A DNA stretch of 64,000 nt from Planococcus chinensis (GCF_020071995.1 NZ_JABWTK010000004.1:62001-126000), one strand, 5' to 3'; shown: positions 51,375 to 60,115, counted from the first letter of the stretch. Translations and numbers: made by a program. Notes: generated from the letters alone by a model not told the origin.

Positions 51375-51986
51375 TTGGAAAATCGAGAATTTTTATTGCG
51401 TAGGTTACATTCTTTACTCGGGATTATTCCGATCGGATTGTTCTTGACGCAGCACTTAATCGTCAACCATTTTGCAACGCAGGGTGAATCATCATTCAAT
51501 ACTGCATCTCACTTTATGGCGAATCTTCCATTCGTCATCTTCTTGGAGATTTTCGTTATTTATTTACCGTTGTTGTTTCATGCTTTCTACGGTTTATACA
51601 TAGCGTTTACTTCAAAACACAACGTGGGCAAATACAGCTACATGCGCAACGCATTGTTCACAGCACAACGCTATACAGGGGTTTTCCTTGTGATCTTTAT
51701 CGCATGGCACGTGTTTGAAACTCGTTTCCAAGTTGCGATCGGCAATGCAGCTGAAGCGGACTTCAACATGATGGAAAACATTTTAAGCAATCCATTAATG
51801 TTAGCGTTTTATATTGTCGGAGTTTTAGCGGCAACTTTCCACTTGGCTAACGGACTTTGGTCTTTCCTTGTTACTTGGGGAATCACGCAGTCTGAAAAAG
51901 CTCAACGCGGTGCAACTTATTTCACGCTTCTAGTGTTTGTTGTGCTTTCAATCATTGGCATCAGAGCTTTATTCGCGTTCGTTTAA
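51375..51986 (+). CDS. sdhC: Succinate dehydrogenase cytochrome b558 subunit
   Basis: This 203-residue subunit (B. subtilis 202) anchors SDH to the membrane and carries two b hemes. Five membrane segments are visible, with the likely heme-ligand histidines in LTQHLIVNH, LLFHAFYGLY, IAWHVFETR and TFHLANGLW. It passes electrons to menaquinone. The start is TTG at 51375, after GGGAGGT; the product begins MENREFLLRRLHSLLG. Confidence 0.94.
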   Translation: MENREFLLRRLHSLLGIIPIGLFLTQHLIVNHFATQGESSFNTASHFMANLPFVIFLEIFVIYLPLLFHAFYGLYIAFTSKHNVGKYSYMRNALFTAQRYTGVFLVIFIAWHVFETRFQVAIGNAAEADFNMMENILSNPLMLAFYIVGVLAATFHLANGLWSFLVTWGITQSEKAQRGATYFTLLVFVVLSIIGIRALFAFV

Positions 51987-52031
51987 GAACGGTTGAATTA
52001 TTGGTGAACTAAAAGAGGAGTGAATACCGAA

Positions 52032-53780
52032 ATGGCGAAAGGCAAACTTATTATTGTCGGGGGCGGCCTTGCAGGTTTAATGGCAGCTGTTAAAGCAGCC
52101 GAAGCAGGCTCACCCGTTGATTTATTTTCTATCGTCCCAGTTAAAAGATCCCACTCGGTTTGTGCTCAAGGCGGGATAAACGGGGCTGTAAATACCAAAG
52201 GTGAAGGAGATTCACCGGATATTCACTTTGACGATACAGTCTATGGTGGAGACTTCCTGGCGAACCAGCGTCCGGTTAAAGCAATGGCGGATGCAGCACC
52301 AGCGATTATCCGCTTGTTTGACCGTATGGGCGTTATGTTCAACCGGACTCCGGAAGGACTTCTTGACTTCCGCCGTTTTGGCGGAACGATGCACCACAGA
52401 ACAGCTTTCGCAGGCGCAACAACTGGCCAGCAATTGCTTTACTCGCTTGACGAGCAGGTTCGCCGCCACGAAGTGAGCGGACTGGTTACAAAATACGAAG
52501 GCTGGGAATTCCTTGGCCTTGTTCTGGACGACCAAGGTGTAGGCCGCGGGATTACAGCTCAGAACATGACGACAATGGAAATCCAGGCATTCCGCGCAGA
52601 CGCTGTGATCATGGCAACTGGTGGACCGGGGATCATCTTCGGTAAATCAACAAACTCTGTCATCAACACGGGGTCTGCAGCTTCAATCGTTTATCAGCAA
52701 GGCGCATATTATGCGAACGGCGAATTCATCCAAATTCACCCGACAGCAATTCCGGGAGACGATAAACTTCGTCTAATGTCCGAATCTGCTCGTGGTGAGG
52801 GCGGACGTATCTGGACGTATAAAGACGGCAAGCCTTGGTACTTCCTGGAAGAAAAATATCCGGCCTACGGTAACCTGGTGCCTCGTGATATCGCAACTCG
52901 CGAAATCTTCGACGTCTGCGTTAACCAGAAGCTAGGAATCAACGGCGAAAACATGGTCTACTTGGATCTATCACACAAAGATCCGAAAGAATTGGACATA
53001 AAATTGGGCGGCATCATCGAAATTTACGAGAAATTCACAGGTGATGACCCTCGCAAAGTGCCGATGAAGATTTTCCCGGCTGTCCACTATTCAATGGGCG
53101 GTCTATGGGTTGATGATCATCAGTTTACAAGCATCCCAGGCGTACTTGCTGCCGGTGAATGTGACTACTCTCAGCACGGTGCAAACCGTCTAGGCGCCAA
53201 CTCGCTTCTATCTGCTGTTTACGGCGGTATGGTTGCAGGGCCGAACGCACTTGAGTATATCGAAGGACTGGAAGTTCTTGCAGAAGATCTTCCTTCGGAC
53301 ATTTACGAACGTGCAGTTGCTGAAGAGCAGCGCAAATGGGAAGAAATTCTTGCTCTTGACGGTACAGAGAACGCTTATGTACTTCACAAAGAGCTTGGCG
53401 AATGGATGACGGATAACGTAACCGTGGTACGCTACAACGATAAACTGAAAGCAACGGATGAAAAAATCCAGGAATTGCTTGAGCGTTTCAATCACATCAG
53501 CATCACGGATACACAGCTTTGGAGCAACCAAGGCGCTATGTTTACACGTCAGTTGAAAAATATGCTACATTTAGCACGAGTAATCACTCTTGGAGCATTG
53601 AACCGCAACGAAAGCCGCGGCGCTCACTACAAGCCTGAATTCCCGGAACGCAACGATGAAGAATTCTTGAAAACGACAATGGCGAAATTCAATGGATACA
53701 ACGAACCGATCTTCCACTATGAAGATGTTGATGTATCATTGATCAAGCCTCGTAAACGTGATTACTCAGCGAAACACTAA
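52032..53780 (+). CDS. sdhA: Succinate dehydrogenase flavoprotein subunit
   Basis: This 582-residue subunit oxidises succinate to fumarate. It has the FAD-binding IIVGGGLAGLMAAVKAAEAG, the histidine that attaches FAD covalently in KRSHSVCAQGGINGAVN, TGGPGIIFGKSTN, HPTAIPGDDKLRLMSE and the catalytic Arg/His region SMGGLWVDDHQFT. ATG 52032 is used, with AGAGGAG upstream; GTG 52020 lies on that site. The sequence is very close to B. subtilis SdhA along its whole length. Confidence 0.97.
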   Translation: MAKGKLIIVGGGLAGLMAAVKAAEAGSPVDLFSIVPVKRSHSVCAQGGINGAVNTKGEGDSPDIHFDDTVYGGDFLANQRPVKAMADAAPAIIRLFDRMGVMFNRTPEGLLDFRRFGGTMHHRTAFAGATTGQQLLYSLDEQVRRHEVSGLVTKYEGWEFLGLVLDDQGVGRGITAQNMTTMEIQAFRADAVIMATGGPGIIFGKSTNSVINTGSAASIVYQQGAYYANGEFIQIHPTAIPGDDKLRLMSESARGEGGRIWTYKDGKPWYFLEEKYPAYGNLVPRDIATREIFDVCVNQKLGINGENMVYLDLSHKDPKELDIKLGGIIEIYEKFTGDDPRKVPMKIFPAVHYSMGGLWVDDHQFTSIPGVLAAGECDYSQHGANRLGANSLLSAVYGGMVAGPNALEYIEGLEVLAEDLPSDIYERAVAEEQRKWEEILALDGTENAYVLHKELGEWMTDNVTVVRYNDKLKATDEKIQELLERFNHISITDTQLWSNQGAMFTRQLKNMLHLARVITLGALNRNESRGAHYKPEFPERNDEEFLKTTMAKFNGYNEPIFHYEDVDVSLIKPRKRDYSAKH

Positions 53781-53798
53781 GAAGGGAGCTAATTTACC

Positions 53799-54569
53799 AT
53801 GGGTGAAGCAGCAAAAACGGTTATATTTGAAATCGAACGCAGAAACTCCACGAACGAAGAGTCGTACATGGAGAAGTTCGAATTGCCATATCGCGCGAAC
53901 ATGAATGTCATTTCGGCATTGATGGAAATTCGCCGTAACCCGGTTAATATGGAAGGGAAAAAAACCACTCCAGTAACATGGGACATGAACTGCCTTGAGG
54001 AAGTGTGTGGCGCATGTTCAATGGTCATCAACGGCAAAGCGCGCCAGTCGTGTACAGCTCTAGTTGACCAATTGGAACAGCCGATCCGCCTTCAGCCGAT
54101 GAAAACATTCCCTGTAGTCCGCGACTTAGTCGTTGACCGCAGCCGTATGTTCGATTCATTGAAAAAAGTCAAAGCATGGATTCCGATTGACGGAACTCAT
54201 GACCTTGGTGAAGGGCCGCGTATGCCTGAACGCAAACGCCAATGGGCTTACGAATTGTCTAAATGTATGACTTGCGGCGTATGCTTGGAAGCATGCCCGA
54301 ACGTCAACGATAAATCCGATTTCATCGGACCAGCTCCACTTTCACAAGTACGTCTTATGAATGCGCACCCAACAGGCGCCATGAACAGAGACGCCCGCTT
54401 GAATGCCATCATGGGCGAAGGCGGATTAGCAAGCTGCGGTAACTCTCAAAACTGTGTTGAATCATGTCCAAAAGGAATTCCTTTGACAACTTCAATCGCT
54501 GCTTTGAACCGCGACACTACTGTTCAAATGTTCCGCAACTTCTTCGGAAGCGACAGAATGGTAGACTAG
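53799..54569 (+). CDS. sdhB: Succinate dehydrogenase iron-sulfur subunit
   Basis: This 256-residue subunit carries three iron-sulfur clusters. Cysteines are in CLEEVCGACSMVINGKARQSC-like order (two halves, 2Fe-2S), CMTCGVCLEACPN and CGNSQNCVESCPKGIPL (4Fe-4S and 3Fe-4S). It links SdhA to SdhC. It ends the sdhCAB operon; two type A repeats begin 5 nt after the stop codon. Confidence 0.97.
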   Translation: MGEAAKTVIFEIERRNSTNEESYMEKFELPYRANMNVISALMEIRRNPVNMEGKKTTPVTWDMNCLEEVCGACSMVINGKARQSCTALVDQLEQPIRLQPMKTFPVVRDLVVDRSRMFDSLKKVKAWIPIDGTHDLGEGPRMPERKRQWAYELSKCMTCGVCLEACPNVNDKSDFIGPAPLSQVRLMNAHPTGAMNRDARLNAIMGEGGLASCGNSQNCVESCPKGIPLTTSIAALNRDTTVQMFRNFFGSDRMVD

Positions 54570-54573
54570 TAAA

Positions 54574-54694
54574 GAAAAGCGGAAGTGCCCGTGTAGATTC
54601 GTCGGGCATAAGACGATTCGGCGAAGCGGCATGTTTTCAGCCGCACAGCCGGAGTGGCTTATGACCCTAGAATCTGGGCACTGCAGCTAGACAG
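54574..54694 (+). repeat. Type A hairpin repeat, copy 5 (after sdhB)
   Basis: Starts 5 nt after the sdhB stop codon. Outer stem AGTGCCC with GGGCACT; AGATTC with GAATCT; CATAAG with CTTATG; inner TTCGGC with GCCGGA and GCGGC with GCCGC. The 3' end is CTAGACAG instead of CTGGACAA. Confidence 0.85.
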
Positions 54695-54697
54695 CAA

Positions 54698-54816
54698 GAA
54701 AAGCGGAAACGGCCGTTCAGGTTCGACAGGCATAAGACAGACCAGCGAAGTGGCGTTCTTTGCCACACAGCTGGATTGGCTTATGACCCGAGAACCTGGC
54801 CGTTGCAGCTAGACAA
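54698..54816 (+). repeat. Type A hairpin repeat, copy 6 (after sdhB)
   Basis: A second full copy in tandem. Outer stem AACGGCC with GGCCGTT; AGGTTC with GAACCT; inner CCAGC with GCTGG and GTGGC with GCCAC. A truncated 5' end follows at 54820-54835. Confidence 0.85.
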
Positions 54817-54866
54817 CAAGAAAAGCGCAGAAACTTCTTCTTTTTCTTATCGTCTACTCCTACCCA

Positions 54867-54895
54867 AAACCCTGCCTCGGCAGGGTTTTTATTTT
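54867..54895 (+). terminator. Terminator after the sdh repeats
   Basis: AAACCCTGC (54867-54875) pairs with GCAGGGTTT (54880-54888), loop CTCG, followed by T. The two repeats therefore lie inside the sdh transcript, between stop codon and terminator. Confidence 0.88.
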
Positions 54896-54976
54896 GTTTA
54901 TAGGACAAATGCCGCAACCTTCCCTTTGGAATATTTGCTATACTAAAAAAACAAAGAGATGGGTGGAGGTTCATTT

Positions 54977-55444
54977 ATGAAAGCAGCTTATATCAAGGAT
55001 TTTGAGGATTGGAAAAAAGGGTTCCGTTTTTCGGCGCCGGTTCAGGTCCGTTTTTCGAAAACGGATATGTTCGGGCATGTCAACAACACCGTGCCGATTA
55101 CGTACTTCGAATTTGCCCGCATCGAATATATGAAAGAATTGGGATTGATGCAAAGCTGGCTGGCCGGCGGCAATGAATTGTTCCCGGTTGTGGCAGACAT
55201 CCAGGTGGATTATACCCAACAGGTTTATTTCGACGAAAAGCTGGAAGTCCACGTTAAAGTGGAATCGGTCGGCAATTCTTCAATCGATGTGCATTACTGG
55301 GTCACCAACGAAAAAGGCGAGACTTGCTTTACAGGCCGCGGTGCCATGGTGCAGATTTCGAAAAAAACCGGTAAAGGCCATCCTTGGACTGAACAGGAGA
55401 AAGAACTGTTTACAAATAATCGCTTAATTTCCTCGAAAAATTGA
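54977..55444 (+). CDS. 4-hydroxybenzoyl-CoA thioesterase-type hotdog protein (YsmA-like)
   Basis: This 155-residue acyl-CoA thioesterase-like protein has the catalytic-region motif RFSKTDMFGHVNNTVPITYFEFAR and the hotdog strand DIQVDYTQQVYFDEKLEV. It occupies the position of B. subtilis ysmA after sdhB. ATG 54977 follows GGTGGAGGTTC and is preferred to ATG 54959. Substrate unknown. Confidence 0.84.
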   Translation: MKAAYIKDFEDWKKGFRFSAPVQVRFSKTDMFGHVNNTVPITYFEFARIEYMKELGLMQSWLAGGNELFPVVADIQVDYTQQVYFDEKLEVHVKVESVGNSSIDVHYWVTNEKGETCFTGRGAMVQISKKTGKGHPWTEQEKELFTNNRLISSKN

Positions 55445-55518
55445 GTGAGTTCTTGCGTTATGAATAAAAAAGCGTCACTATAGTTATAGTAGATCGTAGC
55501 CAAGGAGTGTTGATTTCA

Positions 55519-55971
55519 ATGAATGATAACAACCAAACGAATCTCCATGATCCCGAACGGATTGCGTTTCTGGAAAAAGAACTTCGGTATATCGCCGGCA
55601 TCATCAAGCAGAAAGGCCGGGAAATCTTAAATTCTTATACCATTACTCCTCCACAGTTTATTGCTTTGCAATGGCTTTTTGAACATGGGGATATGACCAT
55701 TGGAGACCTTTCCAATAAAATGTATCTGGCGTTCAGCACAACGACGGATCTGGTGGACCGCATGGAAAAGAACGAGTTGGTCGTCCGCATCCGCGAAGAG
55801 CAGGATCGCCGCGTCGTGCGCATCAAGCTGTTAAAAGAAGGCGAACGCATCATTGAAGAAGTAATTAAGAAACGCCAGGATTATTTGGAAAATGTTCTCG
55901 CTGATTTCGACGGAGACGAAGTGGAGCAATTATCATTCTTGCTTGAGAAACTTCACAACAACATGAAATAG
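55519..55971 (+). CDS. MarR-family regulator (YsmB-like)
   Basis: This 150-residue regulator has a winged helix: ITPPQFIALQWLFEHGDMTI, then GDLSNKMYLAFSTTTDLVDRM and the wing NELVVRIREEQDRRVVRIKL. ATG 55519 lies 11 nt after AAGGAG; GTG 55507 overlaps that site. B. subtilis ysmB is the neighbour of racE, as here, but gerE, which precedes it there, is missing. Ligand and targets unknown. Confidence 0.86.
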   Translation: MNDNNQTNLHDPERIAFLEKELRYIAGIIKQKGREILNSYTITPPQFIALQWLFEHGDMTIGDLSNKMYLAFSTTTDLVDRMEKNELVVRIREEQDRRVVRIKLLKEGERIIEEVIKKRQDYLENVLADFDGDEVEQLSFLLEKLHNNMK

Positions 55972-55981
55972 AATTGAGGCG

Positions 55982-56791
55982 ATGAACGTGAATGCGCCAA
56001 TTGGAGTAATTGATTCAGGAGTAGGCGGATTGACAGTTGCAAAGGAAATTATGAAACTCCTGCCAAATGAACAGATTTATTACATAGGCGATAATGCGCG
56101 ATGCCCGTATGGCCCGCGATCCCTTCAGGAAGTCAAGAAGTACACGTGGCAGATGGCACAGGCATTGATGAAAAAACGGATCAAGATGCTGGTCATCGCC
56201 TGCAACACGGCAACAGCCGCAGCGTTGAATTCGCTTCAAAGAAAGCTGCCGATTCCGGTAATCGGGGTAATTTTTCCGGGTGCCCGGGCGGCGGTCAAAA
56301 ATTCGTCATCCAAGAATATTGCCGTTCTCGGAACACTTGGAACGGTGCAAAGCGGTGCCTATGAAAAAGCGATCAAGTCGCTGGTATCATCTGCACACGT
56401 GGTTCAGCTTGCCTGCCCGCGTTTTGTGCCGCTAGTAGAAAGTGATGAATACGAAGGGGAGTTTGCCCGCAAAATGGTGCAGGAAACGCTGTCCCAAATT
56501 GATGGGGAAACCTTTGATACGGCGATTCTTGGATGCACCCATTATCCGCTCCTGCAGGGCTTTATCGAAGAAGTCTTTGGAGAAGGGGTTCAAGTGGTGT
56601 CATCTGCACAGGAAACGGCCAAGGACGTAGAGCGCCATCTTCGGTTCGCCCAGAAATTCGCGGACTGGAAACGGCCGCCGGTGCATCATTTTTATACATC
56701 CGGCTCTCTTCCGATTTTCCAGACCATTATTGAGAAATGGCTCAAGATTGAAGAACCTGTGATCCATTCCATTCGATTCCCAAAAACCTGA
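55982..56791 (+). CDS. racE: Glutamate racemase
   Basis: This 269-residue enzyme interconverts L- and D-glutamate for peptidoglycan. The catalytic residues are in GVIDSGVGGLTV (D11, S12), VIACNTATA (C74) and LGCTHYPLL (second Cys), with the GDNARCPYGPRS segment typical of MurI/RacE. GTG 55988 is an alternative start. Its product could also feed the ATP-grasp ligase at 5540 if that enzyme uses D-glutamate. The stop codon lies in the terminator stem. Confidence 0.95.
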   Translation: MNVNAPIGVIDSGVGGLTVAKEIMKLLPNEQIYYIGDNARCPYGPRSLQEVKKYTWQMAQALMKKRIKMLVIACNTATAAALNSLQRKLPIPVIGVIFPGARAAVKNSSSKNIAVLGTLGTVQSGAYEKAIKSLVSSAHVVQLACPRFVPLVESDEYEGEFARKMVQETLSQIDGETFDTAILGCTHYPLLQGFIEEVFGEGVQVVSSAQETAKDVERHLRFAQKFADWKRPPVHHFYTSGSLPIFQTIIEKWLKIEEPVIHSIRFPKT

Positions 56792-56816
56792 TAGCTTCGG
56801 CTGTCAGGTTTTTGGC
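56782..56816 (+). terminator. Terminator after racE with TTCG tetraloop
   Basis: AAAAACCTGATAGC (56782-56795) pairs with GCTGTCAGGTTTTT (56800-56813), with one T-G, around TTCG. The racE TGA (56789-56791) is in the 5' arm. Confidence 0.88.
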
Positions 56817-56871
56817 TGTAGAAGAGCAAATATGATACGCTAGGTAAGCATATACGAGGAGGAATTTTAAA

Positions 56872-57621
56872 ATGACACGAATAGATGAAAGACAAACAAA
56901 CGAACTGCGCCCGGTGCACATGGATGTAGATTATTTGATCCATCCGGAAGGCTCAGTATTGATTACGGTCGGGCAAACGAAAGTGATTTGCACAGCGACC
57001 ATTGAAGACAAGGTGCCGCCATTCCTAAGAGGGCAAGGGAAGGGTTGGGTCACTGCAGAGTATTCAATGCTGCCGCGTGCAACAAACAGCCGCAACCGGC
57101 GCGAATCTTCTGCCGGCAAAGTCGGTGGACGGACAATGGAAATCCAGCGCCTGATCGGCCGTACGCTGCGCGCAGTCGTTGATCTTGAGAAATTAGGCGA
57201 ACGCACGCTGTGGATCGACTGTGACGTGATCCAGGCAGACGGAGGTACACGTACGGCTTCCATCACCGGTGCTTTTGTTGCGATGACAATGGCCATCGGC
57301 AAATTGGAGTTGACCGCATTCCCTGTGACTGATTTTCTGGCTGCAACGAGCGTCGGCATCGACGGCGAACACGGAGCCATTCTGGACTTGAACTATGTCG
57401 AAGATTCTTCTGCAGAAGTTGATATGAACCTGGTTATGACTGGAGCCGGCCATTTTGTGGAACTTCAGGGAACGGGCGAAGAAGCGACGTTTTCACGTAC
57501 ACAGCTGAATGAAATGCTGGACCTCGGCGAATTAGGAATCCGCCAATTGATCTCCAAACAAAAAGAAGTGCTTGGCGAATTGGCCAATCGCGTAGGTGAA
57601 GAGGTGAAATCGAATCTATGA
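56872..57621 (+). CDS. rph: Ribonuclease PH
   Basis: This 249-residue phosphorolytic exoribonuclease trims tRNA 3' ends. It has the family features [65 protein letters not shown] and [29 protein letters not shown] precedes the ATG. It overlaps rdgB by 4 nt. B. subtilis has gerM before rph; it is absent here. Confidence 0.96.
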   Translation: MTRIDERQTNELRPVHMDVDYLIHPEGSVLITVGQTKVICTATIEDKVPPFLRGQGKGWVTAEYSMLPRATNSRNRRESSAGKVGGRTMEIQRLIGRTLRAVVDLEKLGERTLWIDCDVIQADGGTRTASITGAFVAMTMAIGKLELTAFPVTDFLAATSVGIDGEHGAILDLNYVEDSSAEVDMNLVMTGAGHFVELQGTGEEATFSRTQLNEMLDLGELGIRQLISKQKEVLGELANRVGEEVKSNL

Positions 57622-58223
57622 AAAAAGTATTGATTGCGACTCAGAACTTAGGGAAAGCGAGAGACTTTGAAGCTTTGCTGCGTCCGCTTGGCTATGATGT
57701 ATTGACGTTGCAGGACGTTGCCAAGGACTTGGACATTGAAGAAACAGGGGTTACGTTTGAAGAGAACGCGATATTAAAGGCTGAAGGGGCTGCAAAAGCT
57801 CTTCAAATGCCGGTTATCGCCGATGACTCCGGACTGGAAATAGACGCCTTAAACGGTGAGCCAGGCGTCTATTCTGCGCGCTATTCCGGTGAAGCAAAAG
57901 ACGATAATGCAAATATCGACAAAGTATTAGGGAAACTGGAAGGTGTTCCGGAAAACGAACGCACTGCCCGTTTCCGCTGCGTCTTGGCTGTTGCGGCACC
58001 GAATCAGAAAACCGTCACCTTCTCCGGTTCTTGCGAAGGGGAAATCTTGACGGAGCGCCGCGGTGAAAATGGCTTCGGCTACGATCCGATTTTTTGGGTG
58101 CCGAGTGAAGGTCGTGCCATGGCAGAACTCAAGCCGGAAGAAAAAGCGGCCATTTCACACAGAGGCAATGCCTTGCAGCAATTAAAACAGGCTGTACCTG
58201 AATGGTTACTATCAAACGAATAA
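57618..58223 (+). CDS. rdgB: XTP/dITP diphosphatase
   Basis: This 201-residue Ham1-family enzyme removes ITP, dITP and XTP from nucleotide pools. It has [59 protein letters not shown] and [18 protein letters not shown]. The ATG overlaps the rph stop codon, so it is translationally coupled. It corresponds to B. subtilis ysnA. Confidence 0.95.
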   Translation: MKKVLIATQNLGKARDFEALLRPLGYDVLTLQDVAKDLDIEETGVTFEENAILKAEGAAKALQMPVIADDSGLEIDALNGEPGVYSARYSGEAKDDNANIDKVLGKLEGVPENERTARFRCVLAVAAPNQKTVTFSGSCEGEILTERRGENGFGYDPIFWVPSEGRAMAELKPEEKAAISHRGNALQQLKQAVPEWLLSNE

Positions 58224-58253
58224 TATTTATTTTAATGTTTTTTTAAAATAGCA

Positions 58254-58282
58254 TTGACTTTTCCGAAAATCATTTCTATAAT
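58254..58282 (+). promoter_or_regulatory. Promoter of tRNA-Arg
   Basis: TTGACT (58254-58259), a 17-bp spacer and a perfect TATAAT (58277-58282), giving a transcript with a 5' leader of about 70 nt. Confidence 0.78.
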
Positions 58283-58296
58283 TAAAATTGTCTTTC

Positions 58297-58353
58297 AGTA
58301 GAAAAGCGCAAACGTCCACTAGAATCGGGGCGCTGAAGTTTAGCTGCTAAGAA
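58297..58353 (+). repeat. Degenerate repeat fragment in the tRNA leader
   Basis: GAAAAGCGCAAACGTCC and AGCTGCTAAGAAA resemble the outer ends of the type A/B family, with the interior lost. It sits between the promoter and the tRNA gene. Confidence 0.5.
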
Positions 58354-58359
58354 AGCCTT

Positions 58360-58433
<74 letters not shown>

Positions 58434-58454
58434 TTATAGAAATGTACATAGAAG

Positions 58455-58489
58455 AAGGCCTTGAAGCAAAACGCTTCAAGGCCTTTTTT
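58455..58489 (+). terminator. Terminator after tRNA-Arg
   Basis: AAGGCCTTGAAGC (58455-58467) pairs perfectly with GCTTCAAGGCCTT (58473-58485), followed by T. Confidence 0.9.
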
Positions 58490-58608
58490 ATTTGCACGCA
58501 TGGCAATAATAGTTTGTCGGATTCAGCCTATGTTTAACAAAGAATTTAGCTGGAAAACGAAACCAATTCCGTTGCGAATCGTATAAATAGTAACAGGAGT
58601 TGATCGAA

Positions 58609-58914
58609 ATGCCGACATGCACCCATTGCCAAACCAACTGGACATGGAAACAGACGATAAAAAAGACCTTCAAGCTTACTTTAAGCGGCAAGCTGATTTG
58701 CCCGGTTTGCGGGAAGGGCCAATACATCTCCTTAAAATCGCGCAAGAAAATCGGTTTTTTGAACATGCTGATTTTACTGCCCTTGTTATTAAATGCGATT
58801 GCTTCGGTTAATCCGCTTATAATAATTGGCTTCATGGTTCTGCTATTTTGCTTCTGTGTGGCCTACATGCCATTTCTTACGGAACTTTCGGCCGAAGAAG
58901 AGCCTCTTTGGTAG
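58609..58914 (+). CDS. Zinc-ribbon membrane protein, CxxC-x(20)-CxxC family
   Basis: This 101-residue protein has two CxxC pairs (CTHC at residues 4-7 and CPVC near residue 36) that should bind zinc, and two membrane segments (about 52-68 and 72-90). This fits the small putative zinc-finger family named after its CxxC spacing. ATG 58609 lies after AGGAG; the TTG three codons earlier is rejected. Function unknown. Confidence 0.78.
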   Translation: MPTCTHCQTNWTWKQTIKKTFKLTLSGKLICPVCGKGQYISLKSRKKIGFLNMLILLPLLLNAIASVNPLIIIGFMVLLFCFCVAYMPFLTELSAEEEPLW

Positions 58915-58999
58915 GCAGGTTCCCGGCTCGAGGAAAAAACTTGGGCTTTTTTTTATTTATTGGCGAAAATGTGAAGCAATTCTGCAAAAAAAGATGAAT

Positions 59000-59025
59000 A
59001 AAACATGAACCAGAGTTCATGTTTT
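59000..59025. promoter_or_regulatory. Palindromic operator candidate before the TetR gene
   Basis: AAAACATGAAC (59000-59010) and GTTCATGTTTT (59015-59025) are exact inverted copies with 4 bases between, 39 bp before the tetR-like start. This is the usual form and position of a TetR-family operator. Confidence 0.68.
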
Positions 59026-59063
59026 GGGGGCCGGCGTGTTATTCTTATCTATGAGGTGAGGAA

Positions 59064-59726
59064 ATGCAGCATGAAAACCTTGTCGGAGATTTCCCGACGT
59101 TTCCAAAACAACTGCGTTCAAAACAAAAAAGAGAAGCATTGATTGAAAGTGCGAAACTGCTATTCAGTGAAAAAGGATTTGAACATACAACAGCGAAAGA
59201 AATTGCGGCCCATGCGAAAGTGGCAACGGGAACGTTTTACCGGTATTTTTCGGATAAGCGGCAATTGCTGATGACGCTGATCGACAACCAGATAGATTCT
59301 ATGATGCCTCTCGATTTGGAATGGAAAAGCGGGGACCCCGAAAAGCTATTGGCGGGACGCTTGGAAATGCATTACCACAAGATCAACGAAAAAAACTTGC
59401 GGAAGCTGATGCCGGAACTTTTATTGAAAGATGCGGAACTTGCCGAAGTGGTCAATGAAGCGAAAACGCGCATGCAGGGAAAAGTGCTCGAGCATCTGCA
59501 AATGCTTCAGAAAAAAGGGCTCATGTGGCCGGACATCGACATCGAGACGTTGACTTGGTGCTTGCAGTCGATGATGGAAAAGCTGCAAAGCCGAAAGAAT
59601 GAAGGCGTTTGCGTGGATTACAAGGAATTTGCCAAAGTATTTTGCCGGACATTGTTTCCACCGGACATTATTGAACAAATGCGCTCTGGAAAAATAAAAG
59701 ATATGGAAAGGACCGTGAACAGATGA
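59064..59726 (+). CDS. TetR-family regulator
   Basis: This 220-residue protein has a typical N-terminal DNA-binding domain: RSKQKREALIESAKLLFSEKGF, TTAKEIAAHAKVATGTFYRYFSDK. The C-terminal ligand domain is unclassified. The ATG follows GAGGTGAGG. It overlaps the Spx-like gene by 4 nt (ATGA), so the two are co-expressed. The upstream 26-bp palindrome suggests autoregulation. No transporter or enzyme target is next to it; ligand unknown. Confidence 0.88.
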   Translation: MQHENLVGDFPTFPKQLRSKQKREALIESAKLLFSEKGFEHTTAKEIAAHAKVATGTFYRYFSDKRQLLMTLIDNQIDSMMPLDLEWKSGDPEKLLAGRLEMHYHKINEKNLRKLMPELLLKDAELAEVVNEAKTRMQGKVLEHLQMLQKKGLMWPDIDIETLTWCLQSMMEKLQSRKNEGVCVDYKEFAKVFCRTLFPPDIIEQMRSGKIKDMERTVNR

Positions 59727-60115
59727 AAGCAAAACTATTTACCGCAACGAGCAACACCTCTTGCCGAAAAGCCATCGCTTGGCTCAATGAGTACAATATT
59801 CCGTATGTCGAGAAAAACATTTCCACTACGCCGATTACGATTGAAGAAATTCAGGAAATCCTGTCTTTGACCAACGAAGGCACCGAAGAGATCATTTCGA
59901 AAAAAGCCTACGCCATAAAAAAATTAAAACTCGATTTCGACAGTTTGTCGATGCCTCAGTTATATCAAGTCATCCAAGATAACCCCGGTGTGCTGCGTCT
60001 CCCAATTCTTCATGATGGAAAAAAGCTGCAAGTCGGCTATAACGATGATGAAATTCGCCAATTTCTTCCCCGCTGGTTCCGTACGAATCAATTCCAAACT
60101 TTATTAGGTATGTAA
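59723..60115 (+). CDS. Spx/ArsC-family regulator with a single cysteine
   Basis: This 130-residue Spx/MgsR-type protein has the ArsC-like fold with TSNTSCRKAIAWLNEYNIPY at the N-terminus, NEGTEEIISKKAYAIKK (the region where Spx contacts RNA polymerase alpha, including the glycine) and LPILHDGKKLQVGYNDDEIRQFLP. Spx and MgsR sense oxidants through CxxC; here the first Cys is Asn (N11-T-S-C14), and C14 is the only Cys in the protein. An intramolecular disulphide is therefore impossible. It is coupled to the TetR gene. Confidence 0.85.
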   Translation: MKAKLFTATSNTSCRKAIAWLNEYNIPYVEKNISTTPITIEEIQEILSLTNEGTEEIISKKAYAIKKLKLDFDSLSMPQLYQVIQDNPGVLRLPILHDGKKLQVGYNDDEIRQFLPRWFRTNQFQTLLGM

